Part shown: positions 50,036 to 59,125 of the stretch, piece after piece
Layout: each line of letters opens with the position of its first letter
How positions within the stretch are numbered: the first letter of the stretch is position 1
Notes under the pieces: model-generated
What the model was told of the DNA's origin: nothing
Database searches by the model: none
Seen by the model: the letters and a program-made list of their open reading frames with translations, nothing else
Assembly: GCA_050949745.1 (NCBI GenBank)
Contig: JBMNGF010000021.1
Coordinates: 1-64,000, forward strand
Direction of reading: 5' to 3'
Source: Syntrophaceticus sp050949745
GTDB lineage: Bacteria > Bacillota > DSM-12270 > Thermacetogeniales > Thermacetogeniaceae
Length of the DNA: 64,000 nucleotides
Made by a program: the position numbers and the translations under genes

Positions 50036-51295
50036 TTGGTGGAGAGGTTGGTTGTTACTGGGGGCGCAAGGCTTAGTGGATCAGTAAGGATCAATGGTGC
50101 AAAGAATGCGATCCTGCCACTCCTTGCCAGTTCGTTGTTGAGTGAGAAGCGCCTTGTCCTGGAGGGAGTACCTTCGTTAAATGATGTTCAAACAATGAAA
50201 GAGGCATTGGAGTCACTGGGTGTTAAGATCAAATGGGAGAGGGATAACATGGAGGTAGATCCCTCCGTTTTTCACTCTTTAGAGCTGTCTCCATCTCTGG
50301 CTAGGCGTATGCGGGCATCCAATCTAGTGATGGGGCCCTTGTTGGGTCGCTGTGGGAGGTTTAAAGTATCTTATCCAGGTGGCTGTACAATAGGGTCACG
50401 GCCTATGGATCTTCATTTAAAGGGTTTTAGAGCTCTTGGAGCAGAGATTTCTGATGGCCACGGTTGTGTTACAGCTGAGGCCCCTGTATTACAGGGGGCA
50501 GATATTCATCTTGATTTCCCCAGTGTGGGAGCAACTGAAAACATTATGATGGCGGCAGTGTTGGCTAAAGGCACCACAATGATTAAAAACGCCGCTAGGG
50601 AACCGGAAATTATTGAACTACAGAACTTTTTACATAAACTGGGTGCTCATATCCAGGGGGCTGGAACAGATACGATTCGCATTGATGGAGTAAAAAAGCT
50701 GGGTAAAGAGATCTCACATAGCGTTATTCCTGACCGTATAGAAACGGGAACCTTTATGACAGCAGCGGCCATCACCAGAGGAGAAGTGTTGATAAACAAT
50801 GTGATACCTGAGCATGTAAAAGCAATTACTGCGAAACTTCGAGAAACAGGTGTCTCTATCAAAGAAGAGGATGACAGGATCATTGTGAAAAGTCCTTCTA
50901 TATGGAAGGCAGTGGATATCAAGACAATGCCTTATCCTGGTTTTCCTACAGATATGCAGCCCCAGATGATGGTTTTTCTGGCTCTGGCTCAAGGAACCAG
51001 CCTTATCACCGAGAATATATTTGAGAATCGCTTTAGGCATGTTGGCGAACTGAGAAGAATGGGGGCCCAGATCCGTTTTGAGGGAAGAAGCGCTGTGGTT
51101 ACCGGTGTGCCTCATCTGACAGGTACAACGGTGGAAGCCACTGATCTGCGAGCCGGTGCTGCCCTGGTTATGGGAGGTCTGGCTGCAGAGAATATAACTA
51201 TTATTGAAGGTATAGAGCACCTGGACCGGGGATATGAAAGACTTGAAGCCAGGTTGAGCATGCTAGGAGCAAATATTAATCGGGAATACAAATAG
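50036..51295 (+). CDS. murA: UDP-N-acetylglucosamine 1-carboxyvinyltransferase MurA
   Basis: This 419-residue enzyme transfers enolpyruvate from PEP to UDP-GlcNAc, the first committed step of the wall. It has NGAKNAILPLLASSLLS, the active-site loop PGGCTIGSRPMDLH with C117 (the residue attacked by fosfomycin), and EPEIIELQNFLHKLGA. TTG 50036 or GTG 50039 may be used after GGGAGGAGGGG. The cysteine predicts fosfomycin sensitivity. Confidence 0.96.
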   Translation: MVERLVVTGGARLSGSVRINGAKNAILPLLASSLLSEKRLVLEGVPSLNDVQTMKEALESLGVKIKWERDNMEVDPSVFHSLELSPSLARRMRASNLVMGPLLGRCGRFKVSYPGGCTIGSRPMDLHLKGFRALGAEISDGHGCVTAEAPVLQGADIHLDFPSVGATENIMMAAVLAKGTTMIKNAAREPEIIELQNFLHKLGAHIQGAGTDTIRIDGVKKLGKEISHSVIPDRIETGTFMTAAAITRGEVLINNVIPEHVKAITAKLRETGVSIKEEDDRIIVKSPSIWKAVDIKTMPYPGFPTDMQPQMMVFLALAQGTSLITENIFENRFRHVGELRRMGAQIRFEGRSAVVTGVPHLTGTTVEATDLRAGAALVMGGLAAENITIIEGIEHLDRGYERLEARLSMLGANINREYK

Positions 51296-51330
51296 CGGCA
51301 TGCTATTTTTTATAGATTGGGTGGACAAGG

Positions 51331-52125
51331 ATGTCATCTGCAAAAAGACGAAAAAAGAGTATGAAAAAACGAGACTGGCGAAGGTTGGCTAGATTTCTGA
51401 GAAATATGCTTTTGATAGTTATGGGTGTATTGGCGGTCTATTATTTTACCCAGTCACCTTTCTTTGCTCTGAAAAATATTGAGGTCAGTGGAAATACGAA
51501 AGTGACAGAGACTGAAATAATTAATAAAAGCGGTTTAAGCACAGGAATTAACTATTTTGAACTGGATACAGAGCTTGTAGAAAAGCGTCTGCATTCGATA
51601 CCATTGGTGGAAGTAGTAGCTGTAAAAAAGCGTCCTCCGGATAGTGTGGTGGTCAACATTAAGGAGCGGAAACCTCTGGCACGTTTCTGTACGCAGGAGG
51701 GGCTGCTTGTTATTGACGGACAGGGATACTGTCTGGAAAAGTGTACGACAGCAGTAAGCTATGATTTGCCGATTATCACCGGGCTTAAACCGGATTCACA
51801 AAATCCGGGCGAACAAGTGATTAATAGTGATAATCTGAGAGTGGTTCTTGCTGCTCTAGAGCAGGATGTCCAGCAGAACTTTTCTGAGGTCAACATTGCT
51901 GAAGCTGATAACCTTATAGCATATACACGTCAGGGTATTCCAGTGTTTTTAGGGACCACAAAAAAATTGTCTGAAAAGCTAGATATCGCAGTATCCTATC
52001 TAAATTTACTTGTGGATGTGGATGGAATAGAGTACATTGATATTAGAAGTATCCAGGCACCTGCAGTCAAGTGTCAAGATGAGATCACCAAGGGGGATAA
52101 TTTGTTTTCTTTGCTAGAAAATTAA
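51331..52125 (+). CDS. ftsQ: Cell division protein FtsQ/DivIB
   Basis: This 264-residue single-pass protein has a basic cytoplasmic N terminus, one membrane helix (FLRNMLLIVMGVLAVYYF), a POTRA domain (FFALKNIEVSGNTKVTETEI), and an FtsQ beta domain. It bridges FtsL/DivIC and the divisome. ATG 51331 follows GGGTGG. Position between murA and ftsA is typical. Confidence 0.93.
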   Translation: MSSAKRRKKSMKKRDWRRLARFLRNMLLIVMGVLAVYYFTQSPFFALKNIEVSGNTKVTETEIINKSGLSTGINYFELDTELVEKRLHSIPLVEVVAVKKRPPDSVVVNIKERKPLARFCTQEGLLVIDGQGYCLEKCTTAVSYDLPIITGLKPDSQNPGEQVINSDNLRVVLAALEQDVQQNFSEVNIAEADNLIAYTRQGIPVFLGTTKKLSEKLDIAVSYLNLLVDVDGIEYIDIRSIQAPAVKCQDEITKGDNLFSLLEN

Positions 52126-52187
52126 AGGAAAATATCTATTTATGTTGAAGAGTTTTATAATGCTTTAATGCCGTGGAGGTGCGGTTA

Positions 52188-53417
52188 TTGGGTCGGGAAA
52201 ATATGGTGGTAAGCCTTGATATTGGCAGCTCGAAGGTTACGGCCATTGCTGGGGATGTTGGAGAGGATGGAAAACTACAGATTGTTGGTTTTGGATCTGT
52301 AGAATCGTCTGGAATCCGCAAGGGCAATGTGATCGATATTGAAAACACAGTGCGTGCCATTGAGGTAGCTATTGGGAAAGCGGAGCAGATGAGCGGGCGC
52401 GAGATCGATGGGGGCTACGTTGGGATTACTGGGCTTACGGTCTCGTCCCTTAATAACCGTGGTGTTGTCGCTGTTTCTAGTTCTGACCAGGAAATAATGC
52501 AGGAAGATGTAGATAGGGTACTGCAGGCAGCAAAAGTTATCGCTATTCCTCATGATCGGAGAATTATTCATGTAATACCACGGCAATATGTTGTTGATGG
52601 AAATGAAAACATACTTGATCCAGTCGGTATGATCGGGTCAAGATTAGAAGTGGAAACCCATATTGTGACAATTGTAAATGCTGCCTTGCAAAATATTATG
52701 AAATGTTGTGAACGTGCCGGTTTCCATGTCTATGAAGTGGTACTAAATGGCTACACCTCCGGAGAGGCTGTCCTTTATCCGGCTGAAAAAGAATTGGGGG
52801 TAGTGGTGGTTGATATAGGGGGCGGCACAACCGATATCGCCCTTTTTGATCAAGGTACATTATGGTATACAGCGGTTATACCGATAGGCGGGGATTACAT
52901 TACCAGTGACCTAGCTGTTGGTCTGAGGACACCACTTAATCAGGCGGAAATAATCAAGAAGGAGCATGGAGGTACACTTCCTGCCTTGACATCGGACAGT
53001 GAGTTTGTGGATGTTCCCAATGTGGGAGGTGGGGACGCAATCCGTGTCTCAAAAAAAATGATCGCTAGCATCATTGAGCCTCGTGTGCAGGAGATCCTTA
53101 ATCTTGTAAAGAATAAATTGGATAGTTCCGGTTATACAGGGATGCTGCCCGGAGGGATTGTTCTGACCGGGGGGACTGCTCTAACACAGGGTATTGCCGA
53201 ATTGGCAGTAGATCTCCTGGAAAAACCGGTCAGAGTGGGATATCCGGAGGGAATTAGCGGTCTGGCCGATGTTGTTGATAGCCCAGAATATGCTACAGGT
53301 GTGGGGTTGCTGCTATATGGCGGCAGACGCCAACATGTGATAGAAGAGAATGAAGATGCATTATCAGTGAAAGTGATGTTCAGCAAGGTAAAACAATGGT
53401 TTCAAGATCTTTTTTGA
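52188..53417 (+). CDS. ftsA: Cell division protein FtsA
   Basis: This actin-like ATPase of about 409 residues tethers FtsZ to the membrane. VVSLDIGSSKVTAIAGDVG, the 1C domain with VYVGITG-like residues, VVVVDIGGGTTDIALF, and GGIVLTGGTALTQGI are actin-family motifs. It ends with a short amphipathic tail (SKVKQWFQDLF) that inserts into the membrane. TTG 52188 follows GGAGGTG; ATG 52203 and GTG 52173 are options. ftsZ starts just downstream. Confidence 0.95.
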   Translation: MGRENMVVSLDIGSSKVTAIAGDVGEDGKLQIVGFGSVESSGIRKGNVIDIENTVRAIEVAIGKAEQMSGREIDGGYVGITGLTVSSLNNRGVVAVSSSDQEIMQEDVDRVLQAAKVIAIPHDRRIIHVIPRQYVVDGNENILDPVGMIGSRLEVETHIVTIVNAALQNIMKCCERAGFHVYEVVLNGYTSGEAVLYPAEKELGVVVVDIGGGTTDIALFDQGTLWYTAVIPIGGDYITSDLAVGLRTPLNQAEIIKKEHGGTLPALTSDSEFVDVPNVGGGDAIRVSKKMIASIIEPRVQEILNLVKNKLDSSGYTGMLPGGIVLTGGTALTQGIAELAVDLLEKPVRVGYPEGISGLADVVDSPEYATGVGLLLYGGRRQHVIEENEDALSVKVMFSKVKQWFQDLF

Positions 53418-53438
53418 GAAGTGAGGGATGGTAGGGAG

Positions 53439-54482
53439 ATGTTGGAAATGGAAATTGACACAAATAAGTTTGCTGATATCAAGGTAATAGGTGTTGGCGG
53501 CGGTGGAGGAAATGCCGTCAATAGAATGATTCAGGCAGAGCTTCAGGGTGTGCATTTTTTGGTAGTAAATACAGATGTCCAGTCTCTGAATTTGTCTCAA
53601 GCAGAGCATAAGATCCAAATTGGTTCAAAACTCACTAAAGGATTAGGAGCAGGAGCTGATCCAGAGATCGGAAAAAAAGCGGCGGAAGAGAGCCGTGAGG
53701 AATTGATGCAGGCCCTGGCTGGGGCTGATATGGTTTTTGTGACAGCAGGCATGGGAGGCGGAACCGGAACTGGTGGAGCTCCTGTTGTCGCTGAAGTGGC
53801 CAGGGAGATCGGTGCTCTCACAGTCGGAGTGGTGACCCGTCCCTTTACATTTGAAGGAAGGAAAAGGGCGAATCAGGCGGAGGAAGGAATTCAGGAGTTG
53901 AGAAGCAAGGTAGATACCTTGATTACCATTCCAAATGACCGTTTGCTACAGGTGGTGGACAAGTCAACTTCGATCAATGAGGCCTTCCGTATAGCAGATG
54001 ATGTTCTGCGGCAGGGAGTGCAGGGCATATCAGACCTGATCGCTGTTCCCGGATTGATCAATTTGGATTTTGCCGATGTCAAAACCATTATGTCAGAGAC
54101 AGGTACAGCTTTAATGGGGATAGGCAGTGCCAAAGGAGAGAACAGGGCAGTTGAAGCCGCTAAGGTTGCTATCTCCAGCCCTCTATTAGAAACATCTGTT
54201 GAAGGTGCACGAGGGGTCTTACTTAATATTACCGGAGGCCCAGATTTAGGATTGTTTGAAGTGAATGAGGCTGCAGAGATTATCTCCCAGGCTGCTGATC
54301 CGGCAGCACATATAATTTTTGGTGCGGTGATCGATGAGGAGCTCGAGGAAGAGATCAGAGTAACGGTTATCGCAACCGGTTTTGATTCTGAAAAGAATGA
54401 AGAGAAAGAAAATACAGTTGTTGACTTGCATTCCTTCACTTCTGATGATTTAGATATACCGGCATTTCTACGCAAACGCTAG
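53439..54482 (+). CDS. ftsZ: Cell division GTPase FtsZ
   Basis: This 347-residue tubulin homologue forms the division ring. IKVIGVGGGGGNAVNRMI, GGGTGTGGAPVVAEVAR (the tubulin signature), NDRLLQVVDKST, and the conserved C-terminal peptide DDLDIPAFLRKR, which binds FtsA, are all present. ATG 53439 gives the usual MLEMEIDTN start; ATG 53448 and GTG 53421 are alternatives. Confidence 0.97.
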   Translation: MLEMEIDTNKFADIKVIGVGGGGGNAVNRMIQAELQGVHFLVVNTDVQSLNLSQAEHKIQIGSKLTKGLGAGADPEIGKKAAEESREELMQALAGADMVFVTAGMGGGTGTGGAPVVAEVAREIGALTVGVVTRPFTFEGRKRANQAEEGIQELRSKVDTLITIPNDRLLQVVDKSTSINEAFRIADDVLRQGVQGISDLIAVPGLINLDFADVKTIMSETGTALMGIGSAKGENRAVEAAKVAISSPLLETSVEGARGVLLNITGGPDLGLFEVNEAAEIISQAADPAAHIIFGAVIDEELEEEIRVTVIATGFDSEKNEEKENTVVDLHSFTSDDLDIPAFLRKR

Positions 54483-54513
54483 ATTTGCCGGGGATTTTTC
54501 CTCTTGCATGACA

Positions 54514-54546
54514 TTATAGCGGTTGGAGCCATGCCAACCGCTATAA
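54514..54546 (+). terminator. Hairpin after ftsZ
   Basis: TTATAGCGGTTGG (54514-54526) pairs perfectly over 13 bp with CCAACCGCTATAA (54534-54546). No strong T-tract follows, so termination of the division operon is likely but not sure. Confidence 0.55.
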
Positions 54547-54583
54547 CCATTTGTCTAGCATATAAATAAGCATTTCGAAAGTA

Positions 54584-54666
54584 TGCCGAAAGCAGCAGCA
54601 TTCGGCAATTTTATCAGCTGGCGTTACCATATTGTGACAGTTTTGTTAGCATTAAACTAATATAAT
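54584..54666 (+). promoter_or_regulatory. spoIIG promoter with facing Spo0A-type boxes
   Basis: TGCCGAA (54584-54590) and its reverse complement TTCGGCA (54601-54607) fit the 0A box TGNCGAA. Downstream, GTGACA (54634-54639) and TATAAT (54661-54666) are 21 bases apart. The spoIIG promoter of Bacillus also has an unusually long spacer and needs Spo0A. Confidence 0.55.
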
Positions 54667-54753
54667 GTTACTGGTATGTCCGTAAACATTTATGCATATA
54701 TATGGGAAGAAACAAAGTATCTATTTATTATTATTTTTTTAGGGTGAATTGTC

Positions 54754-55665
54754 ATGCCTGGAAGCACCGCGGTATATGTAGATATGCTCTTTTTAATCAA
54801 TTTATTAATGGACTTTGTGGTTCTCTGGGCAGCAGCAAGATTGGCTCAGATCAGGGTATCATTATGGCGGCTCCTTGCTGGAGCACTTATTGGAGCAATC
54901 TATAGTATTCTTGTTTTACTTCCTGATCTACAGTACATGTCTGGAATAGAAATGAAATTTATTATCTCTATAATTATGGCCATAGTGGCCTATCTTCCTC
55001 TTTCTTGGAAGAAATTTGGCCGGGTTGTTCTCTATTTTTACTTTGTTGCTTTTACAATGGGTGGAGCTGTTCTCGGATTAATTTATTTGATGGGCAGCAG
55101 TAGCTTGACAGGTGTATTCAATAATTTACCACTTAGCTACCTATGGTTGCTTATAGCTGTAGTTGCAGCAGCGATTTTGGGTAAATATGGGGTGGCTTTT
55201 TTCAAAAAGTCGGTGCTGCAAGATCTATTAAAGGTTCCAATGATAATTCGGATACAGGGAAAAGAACTCAAAGTAACCGGTTTGGTGGATACCGGGAACC
55301 AACTGGTAGATCCCTTGACTGGTTCTCCAGTGGTTATTGTTGAGTATGGTATCTTAAAACGGTATCTGCCCTCTGAGCTGCAAAAAATTATCGATAAAAG
55401 CGGGGAAGTGGATCTGTCAAAATTGACTGAGATTATTCCTGAGGATGGGAGCAGATTTTTCTTTAGGCTGATACCCTTTACAACAATCGGTAAGCGCCAT
55501 GGAATGTTGATTGGCTTCAGACCTGATGAAATAATCGTCTTGACTGGGGATGAATGCTTACATAAAAAGAATGTTGTGATCGGTATCTATAATAGGCGTT
55601 TATCGTCGCGTGGAACTTATCATGCACTGCTTCACCCTGATCTGATTCAGGTTGTTGCCCATTGA
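54754..55665 (+). CDS. spoIIGA: Sigma-E processing peptidase SpoIIGA
   Basis: This 303-residue membrane aspartic protease cuts the pro-peptide from pro-sigma-E in the mother cell. Five hydrophobic helices fill the first half (YVDMLFLINLLMDFVVLW). The catalytic domain has VTGLVDTGNQLVDPLTG with Asp at about 179, as in retroviral-type proteases. AGGGTGA precedes the ATG. sigE, its substrate, follows immediately. Confidence 0.95.
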   Translation: MPGSTAVYVDMLFLINLLMDFVVLWAAARLAQIRVSLWRLLAGALIGAIYSILVLLPDLQYMSGIEMKFIISIIMAIVAYLPLSWKKFGRVVLYFYFVAFTMGGAVLGLIYLMGSSSLTGVFNNLPLSYLWLLIAVVAAAILGKYGVAFFKKSVLQDLLKVPMIIRIQGKELKVTGLVDTGNQLVDPLTGSPVVIVEYGILKRYLPSELQKIIDKSGEVDLSKLTEIIPEDGSRFFFRLIPFTTIGKRHGMLIGFRPDEIIVLTGDECLHKKNVVIGIYNRRLSSRGTYHALLHPDLIQVVAH

Positions 55666-55688
55666 TAATTATTTGGGGGGGGATTCTG

Positions 55689-56414
55689 ATGAGGGAAAAT
55701 GGTACGTTTTTATGGTGGGTTCGTTTATGGATGATAAGGGTTTTAAAGCGATTTAATATTCCGTCTCATATTTATTATCTGGGAAATCACGAGGCCTTGC
55801 CTCCTCCTTTGACCAGTGATGAGGAAATATCGCTGTTGAATAAACTGGAGGCGGGAGATGTCAGTGTTAGGAATTCACTCATTGAAAGAAACCTGCGGTT
55901 GGTGGTCTATATTGCCCGCAAATTTGAAAATACCGGAATAGGGATTGAGGATTTGGTGTCGATTGGCACCATCGGTTTAATTAAGGCTGTTAATACATTT
56001 AAGCCCCAGCGTAAAATCAAATTGGCCACCTATGCATCACGCTGTATTGAAAATGAAATTTTGATGCATTTACGCAGAAACAATAAGACCAGAACAGAGG
56101 TTTCATTCGATGAGCCGTTGAACATCGACTGGGATGGGAACGAATTGCTTCTTTCAGATGTCCTTGGTACGGAAAGTGATGTCATTTACCGTCATCTGGA
56201 GGAGGAAGTGGATCGTAAGCTGCTGCATGCTGCGGTCAGCAAACTTGCGCCCAGAGAACAAAAAATAATGGAACTGCGCTTTGGGCTGCGCGGAGCCAAG
56301 GAAAAAACACAAAAAGAAGTGGCCGATCTGCTGGGAATTTCCCAGTCCTATATTTCTCGGTTGGAAAAGCGTATCATTAAGCGTTTGCGCAAGGATATCT
56401 GCTGTATGGAATAA
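55689..56414 (+). CDS. sigE: RNA polymerase sporulation sigma factor SigE (pro-form)
   Basis: This 241-residue mother-cell sigma factor begins with a membrane-binding pro-sequence and the cleavage area HIYYLGNHEALPPPL, close to that of Bacillus. Region 2: ERNLRLVVYIARKFENTGIG and GTIGLIKAVNTF; the strongly conserved EVSFDEPLNIDWDGNELLLS; region 4: DLLGISQSYISRLEKRIIKR (marks only). ATG 55689 follows a run of G. Confidence 0.96.
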   Translation: MRENGTFLWWVRLWMIRVLKRFNIPSHIYYLGNHEALPPPLTSDEEISLLNKLEAGDVSVRNSLIERNLRLVVYIARKFENTGIGIEDLVSIGTIGLIKAVNTFKPQRKIKLATYASRCIENEILMHLRRNNKTRTEVSFDEPLNIDWDGNELLLSDVLGTESDVIYRHLEEEVDRKLLHAAVSKLAPREQKIMELRFGLRGAKEKTQKEVADLLGISQSYISRLEKRIIKRLRKDICCME

Positions 56415-56457
56415 CAGACAGGGTAAATTCCCCCAAAAATAACTGTCTTTTAATTGA

Positions 56458-56501
56458 AAAAAACGAGAGCATGCGAAAGCTGTTTTCGTTTTTTCTTTTT
56501 G
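56458..56501 (+). terminator. Probable terminator between sigE and sigG
   Basis: AAAAAACGA pairs with TTCGTTTTTT around a GC-containing inner loop (GAGC/GCTG), and a T-rich tail follows. It would end the spoIIG transcript and allow separate control of sigG. Confidence 0.6.
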
Positions 56502-56606
56502 TAGCGTTAATGGGTATTTGATAACGCGGCGGTATAATTTGTGACTTCCGCGGCAATAATGAAGAACGACCAAAGGAAAAAGATTGCTGGGGAGGAAGCA
56601 GACGTA

Positions 56607-57377
56607 ATGGTAAACAAAGTTGAAATTTGTGGAGTAAACACAGCAAAGTTACCTGTTCTGACCAGTGAGCAGATGCATGAATTGTTTCTGTCTATTCAGG
56701 CAGGTGATAAAACCGCCCGGGAAAAAATGATAAAAGGAAATCTGCGTCTAGTACTCAGTGTTATTCAACGATTTGCCAATCGTGGTGAATATGTGGATGA
56801 TCTCTTTCAGGTAGGCTGTATAGGTTTGATTAAATCCATCGATAATTTTGACCTGAGTCAGAATGTAAAGTTTTCCACATATGCAGTGCCTATGATTATT
56901 GGGGAGATTCGACGTTATCTGCGGGATAATAATCCGATTAGGGTCAGCCGTTCTTTAAGGGATATCGCCTACCATGCTATTCAGGTGAGGGAGTCTCTGC
57001 TCAATAAACACTCCCGTGATCCTTCACTGAATGAAATTGCCAAAGCGCTTAACCTGCCAAGGGAAGAGGTTGTCTTTGCTATGGAAGCTATCCAGGAACC
57101 GGTCAGCCTTTTTGAACCTATTTACCATGATGGTGGTGACCCGATCTATGTGATGGATCAGATCGATGATGAGAAAGATAATGACCAAAATTGGTTGGAG
57201 AATATTGCTATCAGCGAAGCTCTCGATAAATTGACTGAGCGTGAGAAAAAGATCTTGAATATGCGCTTTTTTCATGGAAAAACACAGATGGAGGTAGCAG
57301 AAGAGATCGGAATATCACAGGCTCAGGTTTCACGTTTGGAGAAAGCAGCCTTAAATCATATGCAAAAATACATCTAG
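56607..57377 (+). CDS. sigG: RNA polymerase sporulation sigma factor SigG
   Basis: This 256-residue late forespore sigma factor starts VNKVEICGVNTAKLPVL. Region 2 shows GNLRLVLSVIQRF and YVDDLFQVGCIGLIKSI; DNNPIRVSRSLRDIAY and SLFEPIYHDGGDPIYVMDQ are nearly identical to Bacillus SigG. Region 4: EEIGISQAQVSRLEKAA. ATG 56607 follows GGGGAGG; an ATG at 56541 would give a false extension. Confidence 0.96.
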   Translation: MVNKVEICGVNTAKLPVLTSEQMHELFLSIQAGDKTAREKMIKGNLRLVLSVIQRFANRGEYVDDLFQVGCIGLIKSIDNFDLSQNVKFSTYAVPMIIGEIRRYLRDNNPIRVSRSLRDIAYHAIQVRESLLNKHSRDPSLNEIAKALNLPREEVVFAMEAIQEPVSLFEPIYHDGGDPIYVMDQIDDEKDNDQNWLENIAISEALDKLTEREKKILNMRFFHGKTQMEVAEEIGISQAQVSRLEKAALNHMQKYI

Positions 57378-57387
57378 GGGGGATATC

Positions 57388-58023
57388 ATGCTCCAGCAAA
57401 GGAAAAAGATCCTGCTGTTGCTCTGTTTTGTGATAGTATTACTTTTCATTCCCTTAGCACTTGGAGTTCAGGCAAAAAAGGCTTTTACCACAGATAATCT
57501 GATCAGGTTTCATGTGATAGCAAACAGTGATCAAGAACAGGACCAACATGTGAAATACATTGTCAGGGATCGCTTGATTGAGGTTTTAAAGCAGCAGTTA
57601 AGTGGAGCGGAGAACTATCAGGAAGCCCAAAGAATCATCACCGACAACCGCACTCAGTTGGCCGCAGTCGCCAGAGAAACAGTTGCTGCTGCTGGGCAGT
57701 CCTATGAGGTGCGTGTGGAATTGGGTAAATCAGATTTTCCTCCTAAAGCCTATGGGAATGTTGTGCTGCCGCAAGGGGAGTATGAGGCACTGAAGATAGT
57801 GCTCGGTGAGGGTAAGGGAGCCAATTGGTGGTGTGTCCTCTTTCCACCCCTGTGTTTCGTGGATATCTCCGCAAATGCCTCAGAGAGAGAGGATAACATT
57901 GTTGTCCAAGAAACAATAGCACAGCAGGGTAAGAGAGATGAAAATGAGGTTGACCTGAGGTTTCGCTTGCTGGAATGGATAAAAAGTGATGACAGGTACC
58001 TGGCGAAAGATAAAAGTTTGTAA
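57388..58023 (+). CDS. spoIIR: Stage II sporulation protein R
   Basis: This 211-residue forespore-secreted signal protein switches on SpoIIGA across the septum. An N-terminal signal helix (ILLLLCFVIVLLFIPLALG) is followed by NLIRFHVIANSDQEQDQHVK, KSDFPPKAYGNVVLPQGEYE and NWWCVLFPPLCFVD, all typical. Placement here completes the SigE activation set (spoIIGA, sigE, spoIIR). GGGGGG precedes the ATG. Confidence 0.94.
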   Translation: MLQQRKKILLLLCFVIVLLFIPLALGVQAKKAFTTDNLIRFHVIANSDQEQDQHVKYIVRDRLIEVLKQQLSGAENYQEAQRIITDNRTQLAAVARETVAAAGQSYEVRVELGKSDFPPKAYGNVVLPQGEYEALKIVLGEGKGANWWCVLFPPLCFVDISANASEREDNIVVQETIAQQGKRDENEVDLRFRLLEWIKSDDRYLAKDKSL

Positions 58024-58180
58024 TTATAAAATGCTGGGGATGCTGTTGCTGTTGTCTAAAAATCGGATATAATAAATGTATTGCTTAATCATATTTTGCT
58101 AGTTGTGGTCTTTTACAATAAGATATAACGAACAAAACGCAACCTACCCTCATATATTATTGATGAGGGAGGTGACAGCA

Positions 58181-58438
58181 GTGATAAAGATTTCCGAACT
58201 GCGGCTCCATGATGTAATCAATGTTAATGACGGCAAGCGGCTTGGTATGATCAAGGATATTGATATTGACCTGGATACTGGCCGTGTCAAATCTGTTATC
58301 CTACCAGGTAACAGTCATATACTCAACTTTCTTGCAAAAAATGAAGAGGTGGTTGTTCCCTGGGAGAATATTGTTAAGATCGGTGTGGATGTGATTCTTG
58401 TCGAGCTGACCTCTGCAGTTAAACAGCAGATAAAATAG
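58181..58438 (+). CDS. YlmC/YmxH family sporulation protein (PRC-barrel)
   Basis: This 85-residue protein has a PRC-barrel fold: ELRLHDVINVNDGKRLGMIKD, GRVKSVILPG, and EVVVPWENIVKIGVDVILV. Members are expressed in sporulation but have no known molecular function. GTG 58181 follows GGGAGGTG; an ORF from 58103 adds an unlikely N terminus. A terminator follows before nrdR. Confidence 0.88.
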   Translation: MIKISELRLHDVINVNDGKRLGMIKDIDIDLDTGRVKSVILPGNSHILNFLAKNEEVVVPWENIVKIGVDVILVELTSAVKQQIK

Positions 58439-58519
58439 AATATTTTCTGAAAACTCCGCTGGCAACTGGGAAGTCATAAATCGGTATATTTTATACAATA
58501 AAATCAGATAATAAAATTT

Positions 58520-58548
58520 AGTCCCAAAAAAAGATGGGACTATTTTTA
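58520..58548 (+). terminator. Rho-independent terminator
   Basis: AGTCCC (58520-58525) pairs with GGGACT (58536-58541), and ATTTTTATT follows. It closes the spoIIR/ymxH side and separates nrdR. Confidence 0.65.
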
Positions 58549-58564
58549 TTGGATCTAGATGTAG

Positions 58565-58595
58565 TATAATACATATAGTAATACCCCATATGTTG
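58565..58595 (+). promoter_or_regulatory. nrdR promoter -10 and candidate NrdR box
   Basis: TATAAT at 58565-58570 is a likely -10. CCATATGTTG at 58586-58595 matches the NrdR box core CWATATATWG at 8 of 10 positions. NrdR commonly represses nrd operons, and nrdD lies in this one. Confidence 0.35.
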
Positions 58596-58625
58596 ATATT
58601 TTAGTGAAGATAGGGGGGTGATCTA

Positions 58626-59090
58626 ATGGCTTATGCATGTCCTTATTGTGAAGATGGAGAATCGCGAGTTTTAGATTCTCGCGCTCTGGATAATGGTTTT
58701 ACCATCAGACGCAGGCGGGAGTGTACATCATGCAGCAGACGCTTCACGACCTATGAGCGTGTTGAGGATATACCCCTCTGGGTCATAAAAAAAGGTGGCA
58801 GGAGAGAGATTTTCTGTCGGGACAAGCTCCTTACCGGGATAATGAAGGCCTGTGAAAAAAGGCCGATAGCTCATACTAAATTATCCGCTATTGTAAATGA
58901 GGTTGAAAGGAAGCTACGGGATCAATCTGAACCTGAGGTTTCCAGTATGACCATCGGGCAGATGGTGATGAACCACCTGTTTGACCTGGATAAAGTTGCA
59001 TATGTTCGCTTTGCTTCTGTTTATCGAGAGTTCAAAGATGCAGGAGAAATCCTTGACTGTTTGGAGGAAATGGGTGTCAAGGATCGCTAA
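58626..59090 (+). CDS. nrdR: Transcriptional repressor NrdR
   Basis: This 154-residue regulator senses ATP/dATP and represses ribonucleotide reductase genes. A zinc ribbon (C5, C8, C33, C36) with RRRRECTSCSRRFTTYERVE leads into an ATP-cone (VIKKGGRREIFCRDKLLTGI). ATG 58626 follows AGGGGGG. It heads the class III reductase genes, which it likely controls. Confidence 0.97.
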   Translation: MAYACPYCEDGESRVLDSRALDNGFTIRRRRECTSCSRRFTTYERVEDIPLWVIKKGGRREIFCRDKLLTGIMKACEKRPIAHTKLSAIVNEVERKLRDQSEPEVSSMTIGQMVMNHLFDLDKVAYVRFASVYREFKDAGEILDCLEEMGVKDR

Positions 59091-59125
59091 TAAATAGCAA
59101 TATCGTAACAGAGAGGAGAACCATT

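Noticed and set aside
53891..54475. 194-codon minus-strand ORF opposite ftsZ
   Set aside because: Ser/Ile-rich shadow of ftsZ codons; no ribosome binding site or domain.
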